Shown in pieces: positions 55,729 through 63,883 of a stretch of 64,000 nt of DNA (the stretch's first letter is position 1; each line of letters opens with the position of its first letter). Source of the stretch: an uncultured Rikenella sp. (GTDB lineage Bacteria; Bacteroidota; Bacteroidia; Bacteroidales; Rikenellaceae). Below the pieces are notes generated by a model. The model was not told where the DNA came from and made no database searches. It saw only the letters and a program-made list of their open reading frames with translations. The position numbers and the translations under genes were made by a program. Location: positions 1 through 64,000 of the forward strand of contig NZ_CAJTMN010000002.1 in NCBI RefSeq assembly GCF_910577125.1, read 5' to 3'.

Positions 55729-58462
55729 CCTAACGATATGGCGTGCCGGAGCCGAGTTGTACCACCTCCCGGCCGGTACGAAACTGGAGCTGTCGCAAAA
55801 ACTGATGGCCGAACAGACAATCACCTACGACGTGGCCGTCGCCTCGCCGCTTGACCTGCGGGCCGGCGACTATGTCGAATGGCAGGAGGTCCGTTATTCG
55901 CTCTTCGAGGAGCCCGATTACAAGCACACCGCCGGCGTTTACACCTATAACCTCCGTTTCTACGCCCCCTACCACCGCCTCAGCCACATCCTGCACAAGG
56001 ACGAGGGGGCGACCTCGTTCGCCTACTTCGGCAGCGTGCGGGAACATCTGGAGGCCCTGTTGAAGTCCGTTCAGGCGATCGACCCGGAGTTCAAGCTGGG
56101 TACGATCGACGAGAACGGTTCGCAGCTGCTCGAATTTGCCGACACTTACTGCCTCGACGCGCTGACACAGATATGCGAAGCGTTCAAGATGCAGTGGGAG
56201 GTCGAGAACAAGACGATCAACGTCCAGCGCCGCATCGGCGTGGATACCTCCTATCGTTTTGCCTACGGCTGCGGCCAGGGGCTCTACTCCCTGGACAAGG
56301 CCGGCGTGACCAACGCCAGCGTCGCGACACGCCTGTACGGTCGCGGTGCCGCCCAGAACCTCCCGCCGCGCTATCGAGAAACCGATACTCCGATGCCGGA
56401 CACCCTTGTTTTCGCCGACCGATACCTGGAGAAGAACACCGATAAGTACGGCATTCGCGAAGATATAGCGACGTTTGAGGAGATTTTTCCGCGTCTGAAG
56501 GATGCAACCCTAACTTCCGTGACCGTACCGGACGACGTGAACAAAGCGACCGGATGGTCTGTGCAGGTCTCCCTGCCGTTCGACCTGAACGACTGTCTGA
56601 GCGAAGACGAAGCGCAAATCAAGTTCACTTCCGGCGAACTGACCGGCGAGGGGTTCACGATTTCCCATTACGACCATACAACGGGCTTATTGCAGTTCAA
56701 CGTCTCAGAAGACAACGGTTATTCGCTCCCTTCGGCCACCCGCCAGCCGCACGCGGGTGACGGGTACGTGCTGCTAAATATCATTATGCCAGAGGCGTAT
56801 GTCCAAGCGGCCGAAGAGGAGTTGCGGGAAGCCACGCAGAAAGAGCTGGAACGACGGTGCGAGAAGCGGTACGCTTATACGCTCGCCGTAGACCCGCGCT
56901 ATGTGCGGCAGCACGGCATCCAGCTCCATCCGGGCGACAGCGTTGTGGTCTGTGGGACTCCACAAGCCGCCGGGACTTCGATCCGTGTAACGCAGATCAC
57001 CTACCCGCTCTACGACCCGCACCGGCTGGAGATCACCCTGTCCGACACCGTGCTCTATTCCTCCTATGCCGAGAAGATCGAGAACGACATCCGGGACGTG
57101 ACCCACGAGGTGAACAACGTCCACCGCGAGTCCCGGACCTTTTCCCGCCGGGCGTGGCGCGACGCCGAAGAGCTGGCCCGGCTGATCGACGCCCTGCGGA
57201 CCGAACTGCTGCTGGTGGGCAACTTAGCCGGACAGTTCGCCCTCACCTCCACCTTCGCGGTGAACCAGAACAACACGCGTAATCTATTCAGTGCGACCGG
57301 AGGAACATTGCAGCACGCGGTGTACAAAGGGGCTACGGAGGGGGTCTGGCAGCTCGGCGGGGTGAACCTGACGCTCGAAAGCGACTTGCCCTACTACCTG
57401 TACGCCCGGTGCAGCCGCACGAGCTCGAACGGCTTTTTCTACGCGACGACCGAAAAGATAGAGCCGGAGGCCGTCGAGGGGTGGTACCACTTTCCGGTCG
57501 GTGTCATCAGTTCTCCATTCGAAGGGGCGCGGGTTTTCAACACCACGTACGGTTTCACCCAGATTTCCGGCGGTTCCGTCACGACGGGTTGCATGCGGGA
57601 CAAGACGGGCCGCCTGGAGATCGACCTCGACAACGGCACGATCACCGGGCCAGTGAAGTTCAACGAGGGTAGCGCCGGGCTGAACGAGGTGAAAGAGTGG
57701 AAAGAGAACTTTACAGCCATTAAAGGCGGTCTGTTATTGACCTCGCTAATTAAGATGTTGACCGACGGTATCGAGACAGGCGGGCTTTCGACCGGCCGGG
57801 ACAATGTACTGCTTTGGGGCGGAGGCACTTATGCCGACGCATTGGCGAACCTCGCAAAAATCATCCTGCGCCACGACGGTTCGGGCCAACTGGCGGGAGG
57901 AAAGATATGGTGGAACGCTCAGGGGGATTTGATTTTGAAAGAAGGGGCGGAAATCGGAAAATTCAAAATTGTCAATGGTGGTCTCGATTGGGAAACTGGA
58001 GGGTTAATAGAAGGAGATATAGTCACTCCGTACGGACATTTCAAAATCAACCCCGATGCTATCGGCCCTATTTTGGAAGTCAGAGGTTCCGGAATCAGTA
58101 CCATGAAGGTTTATGGTGGGTTCCTCCTACAATATGGTTGCATTCAATGTTTTGGTTTGGAATTGCGCTCTGTTTCTCGCGATTACACAATTGATGAGTT
58201 CGATAGCGTAATTGTGTGCGACAACACCGACAAAATCACGATCACCCTACCGGAGGATCCATACCCTGGGCGAATGATTTATATTCGTCGAAACTATTCC
58301 GGAGCCGTTGATGTGAAGACTGCCGACGGGTTCCTGATCCGAAAAGGTAGTAGCGAGTTCGCCTCCCACGCCATCGGAGGGGTAGGCTGGACACACGTGT
58401 ATATCTTTCACTACGAAGGCTATCAAAAATATCGTTGGTTAATGAACCTGATTACGCATTAA
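55721..58462 (+). CDS. Tail tip/baseplate hub protein (Tal-like)
   Basis: The protein has 913 aa from ATG 55721; an in-frame TTG lies 6 bp upstream. The first 400 residues resemble a gp27-type hub (YVEWQEVRYSLFEEPDYKHT, YAPYHRLSHILHKDEG, LDALTQICEAFKMQWEVENK). The C-terminal third has Gly-rich beta repeats (RLEIDLDNGTITGPVKFNEG) and ends in a distinct AT-richer segment from about 57960, suggesting a swapped host-contact domain. Confidence 0.8.
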   Translation: MDNLTIWRAGAELYHLPAGTKLELSQKLMAEQTITYDVAVASPLDLRAGDYVEWQEVRYSLFEEPDYKHTAGVYTYNLRFYAPYHRLSHILHKDEGATSFAYFGSVREHLEALLKSVQAIDPEFKLGTIDENGSQLLEFADTYCLDALTQICEAFKMQWEVENKTINVQRRIGVDTSYRFAYGCGQGLYSLDKAGVTNASVATRLYGRGAAQNLPPRYRETDTPMPDTLVFADRYLEKNTDKYGIREDIATFEEIFPRLKDATLTSVTVPDDVNKATGWSVQVSLPFDLNDCLSEDEAQIKFTSGELTGEGFTISHYDHTTGLLQFNVSEDNGYSLPSATRQPHAGDGYVLLNIIMPEAYVQAAEEELREATQKELERRCEKRYAYTLAVDPRYVRQHGIQLHPGDSVVVCGTPQAAGTSIRVTQITYPLYDPHRLEITLSDTVLYSSYAEKIENDIRDVTHEVNNVHRESRTFSRRAWRDAEELARLIDALRTELLLVGNLAGQFALTSTFAVNQNNTRNLFSATGGTLQHAVYKGATEGVWQLGGVNLTLESDLPYYLYARCSRTSSNGFFYATTEKIEPEAVEGWYHFPVGVISSPFEGARVFNTTYGFTQISGGSVTTGCMRDKTGRLEIDLDNGTITGPVKFNEGSAGLNEVKEWKENFTAIKGGLLLTSLIKMLTDGIETGGLSTGRDNVLLWGGGTYADALANLAKIILRHDGSGQLAGGKIWWNAQGDLILKEGAEIGKFKIVNGGLDWETGGLIEGDIVTPYGHFKINPDAIGPILEVRGSGISTMKVYGGFLLQYGCIQCFGLELRSVSRDYTIDEFDSVIVCDNTDKITITLPEDPYPGRMIYIRRNYSGAVDVKTADGFLIRKGSSEFASHAIGGVGWTHVYIFHYEGYQKYRWLMNLITH

Positions 58463-58474
58463 AAACATTACGAA

Positions 58475-59143
58475 ATGACCATATTTTACAAACCCACTCA
58501 GGGCGACACCGCAGCAACCGTCGCCGAAGGATACGATCGCAATTTCCGAGAGCTCGACGAGGAGAAAGAAACTCTGTCGGGAGCACAGGAGAAAGCCGAT
58601 GCCGCACAAAATGCAGCGGTGAGAGAGGCCGCAATAAAAGCGGAAGCCGCCTTGCGTAATGCAAAAGAGTACACCGATGCCCGCGAGGTGGCGATCCTTG
58701 CATCGGCCGACTCGAAAGACGCCGACACGTTGCAGAGGGCGAAAACCTATGCCGATCAGATCGTGGCTGCATTGGCAGGCAGTGCGCCCGAAACGCTCGA
58801 CACGTTGCAGGAGTTGGCCGCCGCGTTGGGCGACGACCCGAATTTCGCCGCGACTGTCATGCAACTAATTGGCGATCGGGTTAAAACCTCCGACTTCACT
58901 GCCCATACGGACGATACGGAGAGACACATTACCACCGCCGAACGGTCGGCATGGAATGCCAAACTCAACGCAGGTGACTATACAGCGGCCGATGTGCGGG
59001 CCAAACTGCTGACGGTGGATGGACCGGGGTCGGGCCTCGACGCCGACCTGTGGGATGGAGTCCAGCTGTGGCGGGGCACGAAAGCCCAGTACGCCGCCCT
59101 GTCGGCAAAAGATGCCAATACGCTATACATCGTTACGGATTGA
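58475..59143 (+). CDS. Tail fibre protein
   Basis: A 222-aa fibre protein. It begins YKPTQGDTAATVAEGYDRNF, followed by a helical shaft (AVREAAIKAEAALRNAKEYT), a tail-fibre repeat (ETLDTLQELAAALGDDPNFA) and the C-terminal LWRGTKAQYAALSAKDANTL, a small domain common at the ends of phage fibre chains. It probably trimerises at the tail tip. Confidence 0.8.
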   Translation: MTIFYKPTQGDTAATVAEGYDRNFRELDEEKETLSGAQEKADAAQNAAVREAAIKAEAALRNAKEYTDAREVAILASADSKDADTLQRAKTYADQIVAALAGSAPETLDTLQELAAALGDDPNFAATVMQLIGDRVKTSDFTAHTDDTERHITTAERSAWNAKLNAGDYTAADVRAKLLTVDGPGSGLDADLWDGVQLWRGTKAQYAALSAKDANTLYIVTD

Positions 59144-59145
59144 CT

Positions 59146-60591
59146 ATGATTGGAACCGGAAATAAAAAAGCCAAATTGTTCCTGGGTGAAAAACCTGTCC
59201 GGGAAGCCTACCTCGGAACGACGAAAGTCTATCCGAACAGTTCGCTGGCCGTCACCGGGGCGCTTGCTTTCGCGGCGGCCGGCGGCGGGCAGAGTCTCGC
59301 CATTACGGTGGAGTCGGGACAGGCGTGGACGCTCAGCGGAGTGCCGAACGGGTGGTCGGCCTCGGCCACGACGGGGATAGGCCCGGCCTCGGTCGTAATC
59401 ACCGCCTCGAACAACACTTCGACGGCAGCCCGGAACGGAACGCTGATAGTGGCGTCGGACGGCCTTTCTGCTTCGTGCTCCCTCTCGCAGGCGGCCGGAG
59501 CGCAGGTCTACGCCGCTCCGGTGGTCTCGCTGGCGGTGGCCGACATTCCGGCTTCGGGCGGCACGGTGTCGTCCGGGACGGTCGGCTACTCGCAGTCGTG
59601 GACGTGGAACGGCGTCGCAGGAAGTGGCGGAACGCTCACCGCGGGCGGAGCGGTCTCCTACTCGGCGGCGGTGTCGGCCGGGAGTCTCAGCACGACGGTA
59701 CGGGCACGAACGGCTGTCGGTACGCTCACGGCGACCGTCGCCATGAACGGACAATCCGGCTCTGCTTCGGCGACGGTCTACCAGGCGGAGAACCGAATCG
59801 AGTCGGGAACGGACGACGATCTGCTGAACAAACGGGCCGTGACCCGGATGGTCATCACGGCCTCGCCGGGATCGATCACGGCAAACGGGGGGAGTACGAC
59901 GTTCAAAGCCCAGCTGCAATCCGTATGTACCTACACGAGCGGGGCACAGTCGATCCGGTACGACACGGCGGGGATTCTGGCGCGCAGCTCGTCGGGGAAC
60001 TTCTCGGTGTCGTCGCCGGGAACGTTAGAGTCGGACGGCAGAACGTTCAGCTTCACGGTGTCGGCTTCGCAGAATAGCTCGACGAGCTCGCGTTCGACCA
60101 CAATCACGATATGCGGAGCGGCAGCTTACGCAACGGATACGAAGACGACGGTATCGGTCTCGCAGACCGGACAGCCCAATACGGCAACCATTAAATTCAC
60201 GGACTTGTCGGGGAACACAATCTCGGAAATCGCGTGTGCTTCGGATGGTTTGTTGATGGCCGAGGTGCCGCTTGCGGCGGCCACACCCCTGGCCTTAAAA
60301 CCGATCGGCCGGACGCAATTCTCGTTCCGGGTGGTACCGAGCAATTCGGCTATGGAGTGGATGATGGATGCCGGAAACGGCACCTATTTCGCAAACAACT
60401 GTGGCTCATTCAGCTGTACGACGGATGGAACGATCTGCTATCCGACGCTGGCGGCAGGCGGTACGCTGCGCTTCACAGGGCAGCAGGAGTTCACCGGCAT
60501 GTTCACCGGAGCGGCAGGAGCGTCGTTTGCGTTCTATGTTCGATACACCAGTGCGTCGGGCAATGCGACGCTGACGGTCAAAGGGACATAG
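59146..60591 (+). CDS. BACON-domain-like adhesion protein
   Basis: The protein has 481 aa from ATG 59146, 2 bp after the fibre stop. An anchor peptide (KKAKLFLGEKPVREAYLGTT) leads to Ig-like repeats: WTLSGVPNGWSASATTG, then TARNGTLIVASDGLSASCSL (pattern of BACON), and two or three further beta-sandwich repeats. BACON domains are proposed to bind mucin or glycans and occur in crAss-like and other Bacteroidota phages. It is the last structural gene. Confidence 0.75.
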   Translation: MIGTGNKKAKLFLGEKPVREAYLGTTKVYPNSSLAVTGALAFAAAGGGQSLAITVESGQAWTLSGVPNGWSASATTGIGPASVVITASNNTSTAARNGTLIVASDGLSASCSLSQAAGAQVYAAPVVSLAVADIPASGGTVSSGTVGYSQSWTWNGVAGSGGTLTAGGAVSYSAAVSAGSLSTTVRARTAVGTLTATVAMNGQSGSASATVYQAENRIESGTDDDLLNKRAVTRMVITASPGSITANGGSTTFKAQLQSVCTYTSGAQSIRYDTAGILARSSSGNFSVSSPGTLESDGRTFSFTVSASQNSSTSSRSTTITICGAAAYATDTKTTVSVSQTGQPNTATIKFTDLSGNTISEIACASDGLLMAEVPLAAATPLALKPIGRTQFSFRVVPSNSAMEWMMDAGNGTYFANNCGSFSCTTDGTICYPTLAAGGTLRFTGQQEFTGMFTGAAGASFAFYVRYTSASGNATLTVKGT

Positions 60592-60615
60592 CAGAGCGGT
60601 TCTCGATCTATGACG

Positions 60616-60672
60616 AGCGGGGATTCCGGAACTCGAAATATAAGTTTCGAGTCCTGAAATCCCCGCTTTTTT
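60616..60672 (+). terminator. Terminator ending the structural operon
   Basis: AGCGGGG (60616-60622) pairs with CCCCGCT (60661-60667), with an inner ACTCGAAA/TTTCGAGT stem, followed by six T. Confidence 0.75.
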
Positions 60673-60716
60673 ATTGCCCGCGCTTGGATCGGGAAAAATT
60701 TATCTGAAATTCTCTA

Positions 60717-60724
60717 TATCTTTG
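60717..60724 (+). promoter_or_regulatory. Promoter of the DUF2971 cargo gene
   Basis: TATCTTTG fits TAnnTTTG and lies 50 bp before ATG 60775, directly after the structural terminator. The cargo gene can therefore be expressed in the lysogen. Confidence 0.6.
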
Positions 60725-60774
60725 AACAGTTTGTGAGGTTGGGGCGGATGGTCGGATTTTCAATATAGCATGTG

Positions 60775-61824
60775 ATGACAGATTTCAGAAAACAATTCCA
60801 GAACTTAATAGAAAATACCCATATTTTCGATAAGTCAGCCGTTAGCTTGGCGGCATGGAATAACATTTATAACTTGGTGCGTTCCAATATCCCAGAGAAA
60901 CTTTTTCGGTATCGCGGCATAAATCCTTATTCTTTGCAAGATGTCGAAACAGAGACCATCTCGCTGTGTCACGCTGGGATGTTCCCGGATAAATACGATT
61001 CCTATCTGTATGTGGATCGAAATAAAATCAGGAGCGACTTACAAAACGCATTACGGGATGCTTTGCGTATCGTTTGTGTACAGATCGCTCGAAACTCTCC
61101 CGACATAAAAGCGGAAAAGGCTTCGCAGATATGCTATTATAAAGCGCTGGGATATACCGAAGATCAGATTATCGATAAAATTCTCGATGAGGAATATCCG
61201 GACTTCATCGAGCAAATTGAATCGGCTGTAAAGGGTCAGGAGTCACGTTTCCGTAATCCTCGCAACAGTGCCAAAATAGGTTGTTTTACCGAGAGTGTCC
61301 AGTCCAAGTATATGTGGGATCGCTATGGAGACGGGTATAAGGGGTTTGCGCTGGAATACGATTTCAGAGAATGTATTCCGGAATATAACAAACAGGGCTT
61401 GAATGTCAATCTGTTTCCGGTTATCTATGCCGACCTGAGACCTGATGTTACGTTGGATGAAGGGAATATTTATGTCTACGAATATTTCAAACAAATCGGA
61501 AATAAAAACATGCTGAACTATCTAAGCTTCCGGCTGCAGATAGATCAGGTTTATTGGTATCGGGCCTATTTGTACAAAGACCGAGAAGAATACGAGCACG
61601 AACGCGAGTGGAGGATGCTCTACTACAATCTCGACAACGAAGATAACTATGAGTCGATACCAGACATGGAATGTTTGAAGGCGATATATTACGGCCCTGA
61701 CATCCCTTCAAAAGATAAAGACAAACTGCATAAAATAGCTGTCAAAAGGAAGTTAAAAGAACATCAAGTTAGTCTGGATACGGAAAGTCGTAACTACGAT
61801 TTAAAAATAACGTCTTTCAAATAA
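60775..61824 (+). CDS. DUF2971 cargo protein at the right phage end
   Basis: A 349-aa protein. LFRYRGINPYSLQDVETETI, LCHAGMFPDKYDSYLYVD and IGCFTESVQSKYMWDRYGDG with FALEYDF are the DUF2971 pattern, where short motifs around Tyr-Arg, Asp-Tyr and Trp-Arg (EREWRMLYY) recur. The family is found in phage defence islands and toxin-like loci, but its activity is not established. Base composition is clearly more AT-rich than the phage core, and the gene has its own promoter, the hallmarks of a moron. It ends 61 bp from the phage end. Confidence 0.8.
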   Translation: MTDFRKQFQNLIENTHIFDKSAVSLAAWNNIYNLVRSNIPEKLFRYRGINPYSLQDVETETISLCHAGMFPDKYDSYLYVDRNKIRSDLQNALRDALRIVCVQIARNSPDIKAEKASQICYYKALGYTEDQIIDKILDEEYPDFIEQIESAVKGQESRFRNPRNSAKIGCFTESVQSKYMWDRYGDGYKGFALEYDFRECIPEYNKQGLNVNLFPVIYADLRPDVTLDEGNIYVYEYFKQIGNKNMLNYLSFRLQIDQVYWYRAYLYKDREEYEHEREWRMLYYNLDNEDNYESIPDMECLKAIYYGPDIPSKDKDKLHKIAVKRKLKEHQVSLDTESRNYDLKITSFK

Positions 61825-61838
61825 TCCGCGAAGTTTTT

Positions 61839-61871
61839 GTACTTTTCGTTCCGAAAAATCAGCACTTTTCG
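61839..61871 (-). repeat. Transposase-end sites R1 and R2
   Basis: On the minus strand CGAAAAGTGC (61862-61871) and CGAAAAGTAC (61839-61848) mirror the left-end sites. R1 is 14 bp from the terminus, as is L1. Confidence 0.7.
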
Positions 61872-61885
61872 TTTTGCCGATTATA

Positions 61886-61889
61886 CGAC
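61886..61889. repeat. Target-site duplication, right copy (CGAC)
   Basis: Matches 30343-30346; see the left copy. Confidence 0.75.
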
Positions 61890-62427
61890 AATAAGCCACC
61901 GCCATCTCGTATCCCTCCCGCGCCTGTTCCAACGAGTACGGAGTCCGTGCCGCCTCCGGCCCAATCAGACCGACCTCGCGCATAATCCCGCACGCCTCCG
62001 CACGCCAGGTGTCAAATCCGGCGCTATGTATCTCGAACGACTTTTCATTGCCGTCCAAATCCAGCAGCCCCAACTCCCGCGCATCCTTCTTGACCGATTT
62101 ATGGTGCGCCGCCACCATCTCGACCACCGGGCCCCGCCACGCCTCGGGCAATAACGGCAGAAAAAAGAGCGAAGCGATCTCGTGCCGGAAAATCGTCCCC
62201 TCCGGCCTCGTCCCCCGCAGCCGCCGCTGGAAAACCGGCGACGCTTTTCCCACATCGTGCAGCAGCGCTCCCGCCGCAGCCACCTCCTCGTCGACCCCTG
62301 TCGCCGCTGCCACCCGGCGGGCAAAAAGAGCCGTCTGCCGCAAATGATCGGTCAGCGGCAACCCCTGCCCCTCGCCCGGCCGTGGCGTTTTCGCCCAGAT
62401 ATGATCGTATGCCCCCATGATCCGCAC
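61886..62427 (-). pseudogene. cas3: cas3, N-terminal HD nuclease portion, cut off by prophage
   Basis: 181 host codons remain. They carry His28 (DHLRQ), His57-Asp58 (LLHDVGK), His82 (FRHE) and His108-His109 (AAHHKS), the metal ligands of the Cas3 HD nuclease. The final HD helix (LMAADGMAS) lies on the other fragment. The frame runs on into the phage end for 27 foreign residues to a stop at 61801, giving a 208-aa chimera. It overlaps nothing and starts 7 bp after the cas5 stop. Confidence 0.95.
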
Positions 62428-62433
62428 CGGCCG

Positions 62434-63030
62434 CTAATCCACATCATACGTCGGCGCCTGTATCGGATTGCCGGCCACCTCCAGCCGGCCGTACATCATT
62501 TCGTGCGCCTCGCTGAAACGGTTGAATCCCACCGGAAAGACTCCCCGTTCCCCTTTCTCGCCGAACCGCAGCTCGTAGCCCGGCAAAGCGTCGAACTCCG
62601 CGGGCGACATCATCCGCACCTCCCGTTCCGGCAGCAGGATATCCTCGTTCCGACAGAGGCAGATATGCTGTTCCGCCGCCCGTTCCGCCTCTCCGGCCGA
62701 AGCGAAAGCCAGCGTCAGAACCGGCGACTGCAAGACACCCCGATTCAGGATCGACCGCGGCCGCGCCATCCGCTTCTGCTTCGGAAAGTGCTCCCACCCC
62801 CGCGGCTGAATCTGCTCCTGCTGCACGCTGAACCCCGCATAGGTCAGTTTATGCCGCAGAATCGCATCGACCTCCAGCCGCTGCCGGATCCCCTCCACAA
62901 TCGACGGCGTCAGAAACTGCTGGCTGTACGTCTTGGAGTCGCGCACCGCAAACCACGGCTTGATAAAACCGAACGTCCCCCGATAAGTCACCGTATAATA
63001 CGACTGTTCCATAACCATTCCCCTGAACAA
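62434..63030 (-). CDS. cas5: Cas5, Cascade crRNA-end subunit
   Basis: Up to 198 aa; the true start may be the third Met (MEQSYYTVTYRGTFGFIKPW). The YRGTFGFIKPW start, QQFLTPSIVEGIRQRLEV and the Gly-rich end fit the RAMP fold of Cas5 from Bacteroidota I-B/'PGING' systems. It holds the 5' crRNA handle. It lies 2 bp after cas6 and just before the interrupted cas3. Confidence 0.85.
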   Translation of the reverse strand: MFRGMVMEQSYYTVTYRGTFGFIKPWFAVRDSKTYSQQFLTPSIVEGIRQRLEVDAILRHKLTYAGFSVQQEQIQPRGWEHFPKQKRMARPRSILNRGVLQSPVLTLAFASAGEAERAAEQHICLCRNEDILLPEREVRMMSPAEFDALPGYELRFGEKGERGVFPVGFNRFSEAHEMMYGRLEVAGNPIQAPTYDVD

Positions 63031-63031
63031 A

Positions 63032-63832
63032 TTACATCGCGCCGATAAACCCGAAGCCCAATGACCCCTTCTCGCCCAACCCGCAATCGCCGGCCAGGTC
63101 GAGCAGCTCCGGCGAACACCTCAACCGGAAGGCATAGCTATACCCGACGACTCCGGTCTCCTGCGGCGTAAACCGTTTAATCGCAATCCTTTTCTTTCGC
63201 ACCGCGCCGCACACCTCGAAATCGAAATCCATCGCCCCTTCGTAGTCCTTGCCGTAGAAAAAGCGGTATTTCTGACAGAGGTTGTTCCTCAACGCCTCGG
63301 CCATCCCCTCCGCCTCCGGAGCGAGGTAATCCGCATGCCCCGTCTGCGGATTCTTCCGCGAGACGCACACCGGCGACAACGTCCGGAACACCCCTTCGGC
63401 CCACCCCTCGTCGCTCACAGCCACCGTTTGAGACAAGGGCGGCAGAATCGTCAGGTCGGTCACCCGGAAAGCGACACCCGACACCCGGTCGCCCACCTCC
63501 AGCACCTGATCGGCAAAAGCCCCTTTGACGAAAGCCGCCGTACTGCGCTCCGGCAGGAAAGAGAGGTAAAACGTCGCCCGGTCTCCCTCGATATGCAACC
63601 GATCCGCCTCCACCGAGAACCGGGGAGTCCGGATATTCGAAAAGCAGAACAACTTCATCCGCTTTCCACCCCGCTCGTCGTCCGTAAAGCCATTGTCGTG
63701 CAGCCACGCCGCATATTCGGCATCGCTCCGGCTCATACACCGGTAGAGAGCCGCCGCCAGCTCATACTGATAATTGAGCGGCAGCACCCGCCCCGACGCC
63801 CGGTCTATCCGCAGCTCTATCCTGAAACGCAT
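63032..63832 (-). CDS. cas6: Cas6, crRNA-processing endoribonuclease
   Basis: A 266-aa protein with the double-ferredoxin RAMP architecture and the diagnostic C-terminal Gly-rich loop GLGEKGSLGFGFIG. His-rich active-site candidates are not certain; YEYA-like N-terminal YQYELAAALYRCM is typical. It cuts pre-crRNA within repeats. It is the first gene of the cas operon and lies upstream of the insertion, so it keeps its native promoter. Confidence 0.93.
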   Translation of the reverse strand: MRFRIELRIDRASGRVLPLNYQYELAAALYRCMSRSDAEYAAWLHDNGFTDDERGGKRMKLFCFSNIRTPRFSVEADRLHIEGDRATFYLSFLPERSTAAFVKGAFADQVLEVGDRVSGVAFRVTDLTILPPLSQTVAVSDEGWAEGVFRTLSPVCVSRKNPQTGHADYLAPEAEGMAEALRNNLCQKYRFFYGKDYEGAMDFDFEVCGAVRKKRIAIKRFTPQETGVVGYSYAFRLRCSPELLDLAGDCGLGEKGSLGFGFIGAM

Positions 63833-63849
63833 AATCCAAAAGATTTATC

Positions 63850-63879
63850 CAAAAATACGTTTTTCAAACCGAAAAACAA
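63850..63879 (-). promoter_or_regulatory. Promoter of the cas operon
   Basis: On the minus strand TTG (63879-63877), 19 bp, then TATTTTTG (63857-63850) match the Bacteroidota -33/-7 layout well. The start site would lie about 10 bp before the cas6 ATG. Confidence 0.7.
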
Positions 63880-63883
63880 GCAC

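Larger units (their letters stand above)
30347..61885. mobile_element. Mu-like transposable siphophage prophage inserted in cas3
   Basis: A 31,539-bp element bounded by a 4-bp duplication. Its ends start TAAGGGGGG (left) and, on the other strand, TATAATCGG (right), each followed exactly 14 bp from the terminus by CGAAAAGTRC. The gene order is that of transposable phages: repressor, small early genes, MuA-like transposase, MuB-like ATPase, Gam-like, GemA-like, head genes, lysis, tail, cargo. There is no integrase or RT/diversity-generating cassette. Dit, Tal and a 1,648-aa tape measure without a sheath gene indicate a non-contractile tail. All structural frames look intact, so it may be inducible. 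Confidence 0.95.

Noticed and set aside
31899..61824. Diversity-generating retroelement, as known in some Bacteroides transposable phages
   Set aside because: No reverse transcriptase frame or template/variable repeat pair was seen.
61881..61895. Alternative target duplication CTTA/CTTAT at the phage ends
   Set aside because: Joining at that repeat puts the helicase out of frame, whereas CGAC restores the frame and gives equal end distances.
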